From: Thermoleophilia bacterium | GTDB taxonomy: Bacteria; Actinomycetota; Thermoleophilia; Gaiellales; Gaiellaceae | Direction of reading: 5' to 3' | Assembly (NCBI GenBank): GCA_020845695.1 | Contig: JADLFG010000029.1 | Location: forward strand, 150,742 to 214,741 | DNA: 64,000 bases | Part shown: piece after piece, positions 26,704-35,896 of the stretch | Layout of the letters: every line of letters starts with the position of its first letter | Numbering within the stretch: the stretch's first letter is position 1 | Translations under genes and position numbers: made by a program | Notes under the pieces: model-generated | What the model was told of the DNA's origin: nothing | Database searches by the model: none | The model's input: the letters and a program-made list of their open reading frames with translations, nothing else

Positions 26704-28136
26704 GCGTGACGACACCCCTCCGCGTCCAGCATCTGATCGGCGGCGAGTGGACCGGCGAGCCCGCTGGCGAGCGTCGCAACCCGGCCCGTGCCGGCGAGGT
26801 CGTAGCCGAGCTCCCGGCCGGAGGGCCCGCCGAGGCCGAGGCGGCGCTCGCCGCGGCGCAGGCGGCGTTCCCCGGCTGGCGCCGCACGCCCGCTCCCGCG
26901 CGTGGCGCCATCCTCCTGCGCGCCGCGGAGCTGCTCGCCTCGCGTCGCGAGGCGGCCGCGCGTGACCTCTGCGCCGAGGAGGGCAAGACGGTGACCGAGG
27001 CGACCGGCGAGGTGCAGCGCGCGATCGACATCCTGCGCTTCTTCGGCGGCGAGGGCTGGCGGATCGCGGGCGAGAACCTCCCGTCGAGCGTTCCGAGCAC
27101 CCACCTCTACACGGTCAAGGAGCCGCTTGGCGTCGTCTGCCTGATCACCCCGTGGAACTTCCCGATCGCGATTCCGGCCTGGAAGCTCGCGCCCGCGCTC
27201 GTCGCCGGCAACACCGTCGTGCTCAAGCCGGCGACGCTTGTCCCGGTCTCGGTTCAGAATCTCGCTCTCGCGCTCATCGAGGCCGGGCTCCCGCCCGGGG
27301 TGCTGAACATCGTCCACGGTCGCGGCTCGGTCGTCGGGGACGCGCTCGTCAACGACCGCCGGGTGGCCGCGATCAGCTTCACCGGCTCCGTCCAGACCGG
27401 GCTCGGGATCCACGCGGCCGGGAGCGCCCGGCTCGCCCGCGTGCAGCTCGAGATGGGCGGCAAGAACGCGCTCGTCGTCCTGGACGACGCCGATCCCGCG
27501 TTCGCCGCGACCGTGGCCGCCCAGGGCGGCTTCGGCCTCACCGGGCAGGCGTGCACCGCCACGAGTCGCGCGATCGTCACGAGCGGGATCCACGACCGTT
27601 TCGTCGAGGCGCTGGCGCTCGAGGCGGAGGCGTGGAAGCCCGGCGACGGGCAGGCGGAGGGCACCCGGATGGGGCCCGTGGTCGACCGGAGTCAGCTCGA
27701 CACCGACCTCTCCTACATCGAGGCCGGCAAGGAGGAGGGCGCCCGGCTCGTCGCGGGTGGGGAGTGCGAGGACCTCTTCCTCTGCCCGGCCGTCTTCGCC
27801 GGCGTCCAGCCGGCGATGCGCATCGCGCGGGAGGAGATCTTCGGGCCCGTGATCGGCGTGCTCGAGGTCGACAACCTCGACGAGGCGATCGAGCTCGCGA
27901 ACGACTCGGAGTTCGGTCTCTCGGGCGGGATCGTCACCAATGACCTGCGGGCGGCGCTGCGCTTCGCCGACGAGGCCGAGGTCGGGATCGTCAAGGTCAA
28001 CCGGCCCACCACCGGGCTCGATCTGAACGCGCCGTTCGGCGGGGTGAAGAACTCCTCGAGCGGCACGTTCCGAGAGCAGGGCAGCGTCGCCGTCGACTTC
28101 TACACCCGCCTGAAGACCGTCTACCTGGGTACCTGA
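26700..28136 (+). CDS. Aldehyde dehydrogenase, probable 2-oxoglutarate semialdehyde dehydrogenase
   Basis: The 478-residue protein has complete ALDH motifs: [40 protein letters not shown] with the general base, and [10 protein letters not shown] with the nucleophilic Cys. It is of the KGSADH/succinate-semialdehyde type in length and motif order. Overlap with the ketodeoxy-pentonate dehydratase gene (ATGA at 26700-26703) supports the last Weimberg step, 2-oxoglutarate semialdehyde to 2-oxoglutarate. Succinate-semialdehyde oxidation is the alternative. Confidence 0.88.
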   Translation: MSVTTPLRVQHLIGGEWTGEPAGERRNPARAGEVVAELPAGGPAEAEAALAAAQAAFPGWRRTPAPARGAILLRAAELLASRREAAARDLCAEEGKTVTEATGEVQRAIDILRFFGGEGWRIAGENLPSSVPSTHLYTVKEPLGVVCLITPWNFPIAIPAWKLAPALVAGNTVVLKPATLVPVSVQNLALALIEAGLPPGVLNIVHGRGSVVGDALVNDRRVAAISFTGSVQTGLGIHAAGSARLARVQLEMGGKNALVVLDDADPAFAATVAAQGGFGLTGQACTATSRAIVTSGIHDRFVEALALEAEAWKPGDGQAEGTRMGPVVDRSQLDTDLSYIEAGKEEGARLVAGGECEDLFLCPAVFAGVQPAMRIAREEIFGPVIGVLEVDNLDEAIELANDSEFGLSGGIVTNDLRAALRFADEAEVGIVKVNRPTTGLDLNAPFGGVKNSSSGTFREQGSVAVDFYTRLKTVYLGT

Positions 28137-29263
28137 CGGCGCGCAACCGCGTCGCGTCCTGGCTCGTCCTCGCGGCCGTCACGACCGTCGGCGTCGTCGC
28201 CGCGCTCGATGCCGCCCGCTCGGACCGGGGCTCCCGGCCCGCGGCAGCGACGGCCGCCCGCTCCGACGGGCCGGAGCTCGCCGGCGAGCGGCTCTCCGGA
28301 CCGGAGGTACCGGCGCCGGGAGCGCTCGCGGGCAGCCTGACCCTGACCGTCGGCCCCGACTGCCGCCTGCGTACGCTCGATCTCGCCAGCGTCGTGCTCT
28401 CGGAGCCCGGCGCGCGGACCGGCTGCCGTGTCTGGCTCTCGCCCGGGGGAGAGCGGGCGGTGATCGCCGCGCCCCTCGACGGCCGTCGCGCGGAGCGTGA
28501 GCTGACCCTCGTCTCCCTGCGCGGGCGGTCGGAAGCGGTCGTGCTCGGGGCCGCGCTCGGCGAGGTCGCGTGGTCGCCGGACGGGGAGTGGCTCGCGTGG
28601 TGCGGTCCGGACGGCTCGGTCTCGATGCGGATCGACGGCTCGGCCGAGCCCGTGCGGCCGGCCGGGTGCCGGCCGCGGTTCGCGCCCGACGGCACGGTGA
28701 TCACGAGAGCCGATGACTCGCCTGCCCCCTCGCTGCTCGGCGACGGCCGCGTGCTTCTGGCCGCCGCCCGGCTCGAGCAGCCGCTCGTCGCGCTCGGCAG
28801 CGAGCTGGCCGAGGTCGCGGGCTTCGCGGTCGGGCTGGACGGAACGCTCGCGGTCGCGGTGCTGGGGCGGACGGCGGGGGCTCCGCCCCCGACCCTGCTC
28901 GAGCTGTGGCGTGACGGCGTCCTGCGCGACGCGATCCGGATCCCGGCCTTCAGTCCGCCCGCGGGACCGGGGCTGTCCGGGCTACGCGTCGAGCTCAGCC
29001 CGGACGGCAACGAGGCCGCGATCCTCTTCCCGGACGCGCTCGCGTCCCCCGGCCCGGGGACGCTCGTGGCGCTCGTCGATCTGCGCACGCGCGCGGTCTT
29101 GCTCAGCGAGGAGGCGGTCGGCGACGTGGCGTGGTCGCCTGACTCGGCGTGGCTCGCGGTCGCGGGCGGTCGCGAGGTGGCCGTCTACGGCACCGACCGG
29201 TCGCACCCGGTCTATCGCCTGCCGGTGGTGGCCCGCTCGCTCGCCTGGCGAGCGGGCGGGTAG
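28133..29263 (+). CDS. Membrane-anchored beta-propeller-like protein with a probable CTG start
   Basis: The frame is open from the stop of the ALDH gene. Starting at the CTG that overlaps that stop (CTGA) gives 376 residues with a clean N-terminal anchor ([20 protein letters not shown]) and an Ala/Pro/Gly-rich linker. Propeller-type repeats follow, such as VAWSPDGEWLAW and VAWSPDSAWLAV. No ATG, GTG or TTG occurs in frame between 28022 and the first GTG at 28394, which would remove the anchor and first strands. The fold resembles TolB/WD40-like sensors on the outer face of the membrane. Function unknown. The start codon is the uncertain part. Confidence 0.65.
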   Translation: MTARNRVASWLVLAAVTTVGVVAALDAARSDRGSRPAAATAARSDGPELAGERLSGPEVPAPGALAGSLTLTVGPDCRLRTLDLASVVLSEPGARTGCRVWLSPGGERAVIAAPLDGRRAERELTLVSLRGRSEAVVLGAALGEVAWSPDGEWLAWCGPDGSVSMRIDGSAEPVRPAGCRPRFAPDGTVITRADDSPAPSLLGDGRVLLAAARLEQPLVALGSELAEVAGFAVGLDGTLAVAVLGRTAGAPPPTLLELWRDGVLRDAIRIPAFSPPAGPGLSGLRVELSPDGNEAAILFPDALASPGPGTLVALVDLRTRAVLLSEEAVGDVAWSPDSAWLAVAGGREVAVYGTDRSHPVYRLPVVARSLAWRAGG

Positions 29264-29338
29264 AGCGGGTGCGGGCCCGTCGGCGCGGTGGCGTAAAGTG
29301 GGCACGCATGGGCAACGGACGAGCGGCGAGGAATCCCG

Positions 29339-30049
29339 GTGGGGGCTGAGCGAAGACGGGCCGAGCCCCACCGGAGGGTCGTTCGCACCGGCCTCTCCGA
29401 GCAGGTCTACCAGGTTCTCAAGTCCGACATCATCAACGAGAAGGTGCCGCCAGGCGAGCGGATCGTGATCGACGAGCTCGCCCGGCAGATGGGCGTGAGC
29501 GCGACCCCGATCCGCGAGGCGTTGGCACGCCTGGCGGCCGAGCAACTCGTCAGCGCCGAGCCCTACGTCGGCTACACGATCCAGCCCAAGCCGTCCCAGG
29601 AGGAGGTCGCCCAGCTCTTCGTCGTGCGGGAGGCGATCGAGGGGTGCGCTGCGCGGCTCGCGGCGAAGTGGATCAGCGACGCCGAGATCTCGCGGCTCGA
29701 GACCATCAACGAGCGGATCATCTCCCGCACGTACGGCGCCGATGCCTACGCTGACTACGCCGCCTTCGTGGTCGACAACCAGGAGTTCCACGAGGCGCTC
29801 GTGCGGGCGTCGGGAAACGCGCCGCTCCTGCGCGCCTTCCGGGGGATGAACTACGACGCCCTCACGGCCCGGGCCACCCGGGGGCGCGGCATCCCGGACG
29901 TGCGCGACAACTACGAGGAGCACATCGCGATCATCGCCGCGCTGCGCGGCCGCGATCCCGGCCAGGTCGAGCGGGCGGTGCGCGCGCATATCCGCCGCGG
30001 CGCCCGGCGGATGCTCGGCGATGCCGCGGCGGACGCGGCCCGCGCCTAG
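29339..30049 (+). CDS. GntR-family (FCD type) transcriptional regulator
   Basis: This 236-residue protein has the VanR/FadR-like N-terminal winged helix (GLSEQVYQVLKSDIINEKV, then IDELARQMGVSATPIREAL) and an FCD domain with FVVDNQEFHEALVRASGN. It is similar to the regulator at 35883: both share an RTGLSEQVY/RAGLADQVC start and the RGIPD ... EHIAII/EHDRIV end. The GTG start follows the propeller gene by 75 bases, with TAAAGT in front as a possible -10. It is a candidate for binding the CCTATAGGATA sites at 31397 and 43396. Confidence 0.87.
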   Translation: MGAERRRAEPHRRVVRTGLSEQVYQVLKSDIINEKVPPGERIVIDELARQMGVSATPIREALARLAAEQLVSAEPYVGYTIQPKPSQEEVAQLFVVREAIEGCAARLAAKWISDAEISRLETINERIISRTYGADAYADYAAFVVDNQEFHEALVRASGNAPLLRAFRGMNYDALTARATRGRGIPDVRDNYEEHIAIIAALRGRDPGQVERAVRAHIRRGARRMLGDAAADAARA

Positions 30050-30232
30050 CGCCGCGGGCTCAGGTCGCGCGCCGCTTGGCGGCGCGGTCGAGGCGGGTGA
30101 GCGTTCCCGCGCTCGGGCGGGCGGCGTGGCATCATCACCTCATCCCGATCCGAGCTCTCGGGCGAGCGTGGCGGGAGCCGAGTCTCGGCGGGTGGCTGCG
30201 GTTGTCCTGGCCGACCGAGTGCGGGGGTTGCC

Positions 30233-31315
30233 GTGAGAAGCTCTGGGACGCTCGGGGAGGCTGCGTCGAGCGGGTACCTGAGGCACCTATTCGACCGCGG
30301 AGTCCGCCCGCTCTTTCCGGGCTACTTCAACCTGGTAATGGCGACGGGCATCGTCTCGAACGCTCTTTTCATCATCGGCCCGCGCCCGCTCTCATCGGCG
30401 CTGCTCGTCGTGAACCTCGCCGCCTTCGCGGTCCTCGTCCTCGCCACCACGCTTCGCGCCGGCATCTACCGGCGTGAGCTCTGGAGCGATCTCACCAACC
30501 CGAGACTCGTGTTCACGTTCTTCACGATCGTCGCCGGGGCGAACGTGCTCGGGTCCGGGCTCTACGTCCGGGGCTTCGAGCTCGTCGCTGCCGGTCTCTG
30601 GCTCTTCGCGCTCGTCGTCTGGGTCCTGCTCGGCTACTTCAGCTTCGCCGTGCTCACGTTCATCAACACCGAGAGCGGAGCCGAGGTCGTTCATGGTGGC
30701 TGGCTGATCGCGATCGTCGGGACCGAGTCGCTCGTGGTGCTCGGCGCCCTGGTGGCGCCGGAGTTCGGCCCCCTCGCGGCGCTGACGTGGGTGGCCGTGT
30801 ACGCGCTCTGGGGTGTCGGGATCGTCTTCTACGGGATCTTCGTCACGCTCTTCACCCATCGCATCTTCTTCCTCCGGGTGACGGCGGAGGACATGAACCC
30901 CCTGTTCTGGGTGGTCATGGGCGCGGCGGCGATCGCCACCAATGCCGGCTCGACGCTGATCGTGAGCGAGCCCGACCTCGAGTTCCTCCTCGCCATGCGG
31001 CCGTTCATCGATGGCACCACCCTGATTCTCTGGGCGTGGGCGACCTGGTGGATCCCCTTGCTCGTCATCTTCGGCTTCTGGAGGCATGTGGTGCAGCGCT
31101 ACCAGCTCAGCTATCACCCCGCCTACTGGAACCTGGTCTTCCCGCTCGGCATGTACACGGTCGCGACCTACCGCCTCTCGCTCGCGTCTGACTACACGGC
31201 GCTGCAGACCGTCTCGCGGGTCATGGTCTGGGTCTCCTTCGCGGCCTGGCTGCTGACGATGCTCGGTCTGATCGGCTCCGTCCGGGGCACGCTCAGCGCC
31301 GCCAAGGCGAGCTGA
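30233..31315 (+). CDS. TDT-family (tellurite-resistance/dicarboxylate, SLAC1-like) transporter
   Basis: This 360-residue hydrophobic protein has about ten membrane segments and the TDT signature start GYFNLVMATGIVSNAL. Later elements include FYGIFVTLFTHRIFF and the SYHPAYWNLVFPLGMYTVAT motif typical of TehA/Mae1/SLAC1 proteins. Such proteins move C4-dicarboxylates, sulfite or anions. Export or uptake of an organic acid from the surrounding catabolic genes is possible. The GTG start is weakly supported. The 183 bases between it and the GntR gene contain no clear gene. Confidence 0.85.
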   Translation: MRSSGTLGEAASSGYLRHLFDRGVRPLFPGYFNLVMATGIVSNALFIIGPRPLSSALLVVNLAAFAVLVLATTLRAGIYRRELWSDLTNPRLVFTFFTIVAGANVLGSGLYVRGFELVAAGLWLFALVVWVLLGYFSFAVLTFINTESGAEVVHGGWLIAIVGTESLVVLGALVAPEFGPLAALTWVAVYALWGVGIVFYGIFVTLFTHRIFFLRVTAEDMNPLFWVVMGAAAIATNAGSTLIVSEPDLEFLLAMRPFIDGTTLILWAWATWWIPLLVIFGFWRHVVQRYQLSYHPAYWNLVFPLGMYTVATYRLSLASDYTALQTVSRVMVWVSFAAWLLTMLGLIGSVRGTLSAAKAS

Positions 31316-31396
31316 CCGGCCCCGTGCTCTCCGCCTGCAGCTGAAGCTTCGGGGCCGGGCGCGGCGGTAGGCGCAGAGCGAACCCGTCTCGGCGCG

Positions 31397-31408
31397 ATCC
31401 TATAGGAT
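31397..31408 (+). promoter_or_regulatory. Perfect palindromic operator ATCCTATAGGAT
   Basis: The 12-base perfect palindrome lies 8 bases before the ATG at 31416. The core CCTATAGGATA followed by CT or TT recurs once more, upstream of the ABC substrate-binding protein gene (43396-43406, minus strand). A GntR/FCD dimer site overlapping a -10-like element would explain this. Two FCD regulators flank it (29339 and 35883). Confidence 0.6.
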
Positions 31409-31415
31409 ACTTCCG

Positions 31416-32513
31416 ATGAGATCGGAGGTCGGACCGGGGCCGGCCGGAGGGGAGGCCCCCGGGGACGCGGGCGCGGGCGCCCTCGACGAGCTCGACCATC
31501 TCACGGGCCTCCCCGACGGCGCGGAGCACTGGGAGAACAACGGGTTCTGCGTCCGTGCCTCCGACGGCGAGCACGAGTTCCTGCTCTGGCTCGCGTTCTA
31601 CGTTCTGCGGGGCGTGCCCGGCGGTCGCTTCGCGGTTGCCGACGTCCGCGTCGACCAGGCGATCGCCGTTCACGGCGCGTTTCCGGCGAGCGCACGTGCC
31701 GCCGTGCACGACACCCCCTTCACGGCGACGGGCGTCCACTGGAGCGAGTACCGGGCGCCGGCCGAGCTGCGCTGCACGCTCGAGGGCGATTCGGCGATCT
31801 GGCAGCTCGGCGGGCGCCGCCACGTGTGCGCGCCCCCGAGGTGGCGCATCGCGGGTAACGCCGGCCCGCTGGTCGTCGAGCTCGAGCTCGAGGCGCTCGC
31901 GCCGGTCTCCTGGTTCTCCGAGTTCGAGCTGATCGAGGGCTTCGAGGCGCTCGCCCGGGTCGAGGGCACGATCACGGCGGACGGCCGGACGTTCGCGGTC
32001 CGCGGCGTCGCCCAGCACGAGAAGGTGCACACGGCGGTCCCGATCCAGCGTCGCGACGGCGCCGGCTGGGCAACCCTCCCGGTCGACCAGCGTCACGTCT
32101 GGCACGTCGGGGCCGGCCGGCAGCTCGCGTTCTCCGTGCTCGCGAACCAGCCGGGCGAGCGGCCCTCGCTCGCGAACGGCCAGCTCGTCGTCAACGGCCG
32201 GCGGCTCGCGTTCGGGCGCGACGCGCTCCGGGTCGACGAGACCGCGCGGTGGCACGACCCACGCAGCGGCGTCACCGTGCCGGCGGGCTGGCGGATCGCG
32301 GTCGACCATGCCGACGGGCTGCTCGAGCTGGACGTGACCGCCTACGCCCGCGCCTACTACCTCTGGGACTACCTGCGCGGCTCGACGAGCCTGCTCTACT
32401 GGCTGCTGGCCGACGCCGACGCACGCTGGACGCCCGCGGGCGGCGGGGGCGTCGTCGCGGAGCGCCTGCTCTACGCTGCCCACACGAACCGGCCGTTTCT
32501 GTACTGGGGATAG
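31416..32513 (+). CDS. Conserved hypothetical protein, possibly AttH/CrtC-like double lipocalin fold
   Basis: This 365-residue protein is rich in beta-strand patterns with no signal peptide. Aromatic-rich strands, VRGVAQHEKVHTA and the WHDPRSGVTVPAGWRIAV segment recall AttH-like and hydroxyneurosporene-synthase (CrtC)-like proteins, which have two lipocalin barrels and add water to double bonds or act on sugar derivatives. The match is weak. The gene has its own operator and is followed after 19 bases by two Gfo/Idh/MocA dehydrogenases and a CoA-transferase, so a substrate-specific catabolic step is likely. Confidence 0.6.
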   Translation: MRSEVGPGPAGGEAPGDAGAGALDELDHLTGLPDGAEHWENNGFCVRASDGEHEFLLWLAFYVLRGVPGGRFAVADVRVDQAIAVHGAFPASARAAVHDTPFTATGVHWSEYRAPAELRCTLEGDSAIWQLGGRRHVCAPPRWRIAGNAGPLVVELELEALAPVSWFSEFELIEGFEALARVEGTITADGRTFAVRGVAQHEKVHTAVPIQRRDGAGWATLPVDQRHVWHVGAGRQLAFSVLANQPGERPSLANGQLVVNGRRLAFGRDALRVDETARWHDPRSGVTVPAGWRIAVDHADGLLELDVTAYARAYYLWDYLRGSTSLLYWLLADADARWTPAGGGGVVAERLLYAAHTNRPFLYWG

Positions 32514-32532
32514 CGCGACGAAAGGAGCTTCG

Positions 32533-33621
32533 TTGAGCGAGCCATTCGGAATAGCGTGTCTCGGCATCGCCCACCCTCACGTGTCCGTGCGACTGGACGT
32601 CGCCCGGCGGATCGACGGGATCGAGCTGGTCGCCGTCGCCGATCCCGACCCGGCACACCAGGAGGGTCTGGCGGCGCTGGGCGAGCACCTCGGGGTACCG
32701 GTCCGCTCGCAGGAGGAGCTGCTCGCGGACCCGGCGGTGCACGCCGTGATCGTCGAGCCGTGGACGAACGAGATGGTCGACCTCACCCTGGCGTGCGCGA
32801 GCGCCGGCAAGGCGGTGCTGGTCGAGAAGCCCGCCGGCTCGAACCCCGACGACATCGAGCGGCTCGTCGAAGGAGCCGCCGGCCGGATCGTCCAGGTCGG
32901 CTACAACTTCCGCTTCTCGCCGATGGTCGACTTCGCGGCCCGGATCCTCGCCGAGGGCGTGCTCGGCAAGGTCGTGCAGGCGCGCGTCCACGCGGCCGGC
33001 CCGGCAGGCGACTCGACCCATCGCTGGTACAACCTGCCCGGCGACGTCGGCGGCTGCTTCTGGGAAGACGGGTGCCACATCGTCGACCTGATCATCCACC
33101 TGTTCGGGATGCCGCGAAACGTGACTGCGAAGGTCTCGAAGTTCCCGTCGATCTCGGGCGCCGACTCGCTCGAGGACGCCGCCGTCGCGGCACTCGAGTA
33201 CGACGACATGCTGCTCGCGTTCGACTTCACGTCCTGGGAGGCGAACGACTGGCTCGAGACCTGGGAGTTCGCGCTCTACGGAACCGACGGGACGCTCTAC
33301 TTCCGCGTTCTGCCCGAGACGTACGAGCTGTACCTGAAGGCCGACACGGCCGAGTTCCGGCAGGGCTGGACGCGCTGGAACGAGACGACCTTCGCGGTGC
33401 CGTGGGCCGACGAGCCGACGCCGTGGGAGAAGTGGCACGTCGTCGCGAACAAGTCGTTCTTCTTCCGCGAGCTCGCCGCCTTCAAGGCCGCAGCGCTCGG
33501 GCAGGGGCCCGTGCCGATCCCCCCCGAGCAGGCGCGTGCTGTCGCGATCGTGATGGAGGCGTGCTATGCCTCGAGCCGGGCGGGGGGCGCGAGCGTCTCG
33601 ATCGGGCCGCGCCCGGCGTGA
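32533..33621 (+). CDS. Gfo/Idh/MocA-family oxidoreductase
   Basis: This 362-residue protein has an N-terminal Rossmann fold (FGIACLGIAHPHVSV) and the catalytic lysine motif VLVEKPAGSNP. It has a beta-sheet C-terminal domain with DCF/FWEDGCHIVDLIIHLFG as the His motif. Such enzymes oxidise sugar or inositol hydroxyls with NAD(P). A TTG start with an AAAGGAGC site is used. It overlaps a second family member (GTGA at 33618), so they could form a heteromeric dehydrogenase. The substrate is unknown. Confidence 0.87.
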   Translation: MSEPFGIACLGIAHPHVSVRLDVARRIDGIELVAVADPDPAHQEGLAALGEHLGVPVRSQEELLADPAVHAVIVEPWTNEMVDLTLACASAGKAVLVEKPAGSNPDDIERLVEGAAGRIVQVGYNFRFSPMVDFAARILAEGVLGKVVQARVHAAGPAGDSTHRWYNLPGDVGGCFWEDGCHIVDLIIHLFGMPRNVTAKVSKFPSISGADSLEDAAVAALEYDDMLLAFDFTSWEANDWLETWEFALYGTDGTLYFRVLPETYELYLKADTAEFRQGWTRWNETTFAVPWADEPTPWEKWHVVANKSFFFRELAAFKAAALGQGPVPIPPEQARAVAIVMEACYASSRAGGASVSIGPRPA

Positions 33622-34694
33622 CCGTGACCGGGCGTGTCCGGGTCGCCGTGATCGGCGCGGGCTTCTGGGCCGTCGCCAATCACATCCCGGTGCTCGCGGC
33701 CCGCGACGACGTCGAGCTCGTGTCGGTCTGCCGGCTCGGCCGGCGCGAGCTCGAGGCGATCGCGCGCCGGTTTCGGTTTCGGCTCGCGACCGAGGACGCG
33801 CTCGAGGCGCTCGAGGCGGGCGTCGACGCCGCCGTCATCTGCGGCCCGAACGACCTCCATCGCGAGCACGCGCTCGCCGCGCTCGAGCGGGGGCAGCACG
33901 TGCTGGTCGAGAAGCCGCTCGCGCCGAGCGCGCGGGACGCGTGGGCGATCGCCGATGCCGCGGCGGCCCGCGGGCTCGTCGCGCTCGTTCCGCACGGCTG
34001 GCACTACAAGCCGTTCGTGCGCCGCGCTCACGAGCTCGTTCAGGCGGGCGCCGTCGGGCGGATCCAGCACGTCCTCTGCCACATGGCCTCCCCGACCGTC
34101 GAGCTGTTCGAGGGCCGCGGCGGCTACGGGACGGTCGAGCTCGACGGTCTCGTCTTCGAGGCGTCGCCCGCGACCTGGGCCTCGCCCGGACACGGCGGCG
34201 GCTACGCGCTCGGCCAGATGACCCACTCGGTCGGACTGGTGTGCTGGCTGACGGGTCTGCGCGGCGAGTCGGTCTGGGCGCGCTCTCGCTCGAGCGCTAC
34301 CGGCGTGGATGTGGTCGACGCGGCGGTCGTCGAGTTCGCCGGCGGGGCGGTCGGCTCTGTGTCGGGGTGCGGGCTCGCCCCGGCTCACGCCGGCTTCCAG
34401 GTCGACATCCGGATCTTCGGCTCCGACGGCATGCTGCTGCTCGACATCGAGCGCGAGCGGTGTGTCCTGCGCCGCCACGACCGCGTCGACGAGCTCGTCC
34501 GTGTCGAGCCCGGCAGCGGCGAGTACGAATGCAGCGGACCGCCGAACCGCTTCATCGAGCTCGTGCGCGGGCTCACGGACGTCAACGACTCGCCCGCCGA
34601 GGCGGCTGCGCGAACGGTCGAGATCGTCGAGGGCGTGCTCCTTTCGGCCGCAGAAGGGCGTGCCGTGGCCGTCGGCGCGGGAGCGGTCAGATGA
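33618..34694 (+). CDS. Gfo/Idh/MocA-family oxidoreductase
   Basis: This 358-residue member has VAVIGAGFWAVANHIPVL and VLVEKPLAPSAR with the catalytic Lys, and GQMTHSVGLVCWLTG as the His-containing helix. It starts at GTG inside the stop of the preceding homologue and overlaps the CoA-transferase (ATGA). It probably oxidises a sugar or sugar acid in series with its neighbour, but the two proteins are divergent enough for distinct substrates. Confidence 0.87.
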   Translation: MTVTGRVRVAVIGAGFWAVANHIPVLAARDDVELVSVCRLGRRELEAIARRFRFRLATEDALEALEAGVDAAVICGPNDLHREHALAALERGQHVLVEKPLAPSARDAWAIADAAAARGLVALVPHGWHYKPFVRRAHELVQAGAVGRIQHVLCHMASPTVELFEGRGGYGTVELDGLVFEASPATWASPGHGGGYALGQMTHSVGLVCWLTGLRGESVWARSRSSATGVDVVDAAVVEFAGGAVGSVSGCGLAPAHAGFQVDIRIFGSDGMLLLDIERERCVLRRHDRVDELVRVEPGSGEYECSGPPNRFIELVRGLTDVNDSPAEAAARTVEIVEGVLLSAAEGRAVAVGAGAVR

Positions 34695-35896
34695 GCGGAC
34701 CGCTCGCCGGCATCCGCATCGTCGACCTGACGCTCGCGCTCGCCGGACCGGCCGCGACCCAGCGCCTGGCCGACTGGGGCGCCGACGTGATCAAGGTCGA
34801 GCCGCCGGTCACGGGCGAGTGGGGGAGGACGCACCCGATCCGCAACGCGTTCATCGACGGCGAGGCGACGAGCTTCATCGGCTTCAACCGCAACAAGCGG
34901 TCGATCGCGATCGACCTCAAGAACCCGGTCGGCCAGGAGCTCGTGCTCCGGCTCGCCGAGGCCGCGGACGTGTTCTGCCACAACTTCCGCCCGGGCGTGA
35001 TCGAGCGGCTCGGGCTCGCGCCCGGGGTGGTGCGCGCCCGCAACCCGAGGCTCGTCTACGGCTTCGTCACGGGTTACGGCTCCCGCGGGCCCGACAGCCG
35101 CCGCCCCGGTCAGGATCTCCTGCTCCAGGCCTACAGCGGGGTGATGTTCTCCGTCGGCTCAGGTGCTGACCGGCCGAACGCCGGGCCCATCTTCGCCGCG
35201 GACGTCCTCGCCTCCCACTTCCTGGCCGAGGGTGTCATGGCGGCCCTGATCGAGCGCGCGCGCACCGGCGCGGGCCAGGTGGTGGAGGTCAGCATGCTCG
35301 GAGCCATGCTCGACGCGCAGATGCAGGAGCTGATCACGTTCCTGAACCTCGGGATCGGGATGGAGCGGCCGCCGTACCCCGCGGCTCACGCGATGCTGAA
35401 TCCGCCCTACGGCGTGTACCAGACCCGGGATGGCTGGATTGCGATCGCGATGGCCGACCCCGTCAGCCTCGGTGAGGCGATCGGCTCCGAGGCCGTCAAG
35501 GCGCTCGGAACCTGGGAGGCAGCGGCCGAGAACGGCCGGCTGATCCACGAGGAGGTCACCCGCGCTCTCCCGGCCCGCGGATCGTCCGAATGGATCGAGC
35601 TCCTCGACGCCCACGGGGTCTGGTGCGGGCCCGTCCACCGCTACGACGACCTGCCTGGCAACGAGCACATCCGCGCCGAGGGGTATTTCCGCCGGCTCCC
35701 CCTGGCCGGCGGAGGCACGTTCACCTGCCCCGACGGTGCGGTCGATTTCCCGGCCCACGAGCCCGCCTACACCCATCCGCCTCGGGTCTCCGAGCATGCC
35801 GACGAGATCCTCGACGAGCTCGGGCTCGTGCCGGCCGAGCGGGCGCGGTTCGAGGAGTCGGGCTGTATCTGGCGGCGGGACGATGCCCGAGCCTGA
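34691..35896 (+). CDS. Class III CoA-transferase (CaiB/BaiF family)
   Basis: This 401-residue protein has GIRIVDLTLALAGPAATQRL, FNRNKRSIAIDLKNP, HNFRPGVIERLGL and GQDLLLQAYSGV with the catalytic Asp. It is a paralogue of 18133. It probably activates the acid made by the upstream dehydrogenases by moving CoA to it. It overlaps the Gfo/Idh/MocA gene upstream and the GntR gene downstream (14 bases), so it is strongly coupled. Confidence 0.9.
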   Translation: MSGPLAGIRIVDLTLALAGPAATQRLADWGADVIKVEPPVTGEWGRTHPIRNAFIDGEATSFIGFNRNKRSIAIDLKNPVGQELVLRLAEAADVFCHNFRPGVIERLGLAPGVVRARNPRLVYGFVTGYGSRGPDSRRPGQDLLLQAYSGVMFSVGSGADRPNAGPIFAADVLASHFLAEGVMAALIERARTGAGQVVEVSMLGAMLDAQMQELITFLNLGIGMERPPYPAAHAMLNPPYGVYQTRDGWIAIAMADPVSLGEAIGSEAVKALGTWEAAAENGRLIHEEVTRALPARGSSEWIELLDAHGVWCGPVHRYDDLPGNEHIRAEGYFRRLPLAGGGTFTCPDGAVDFPAHEPAYTHPPRVSEHADEILDELGLVPAERARFEESGCIWRRDDARA

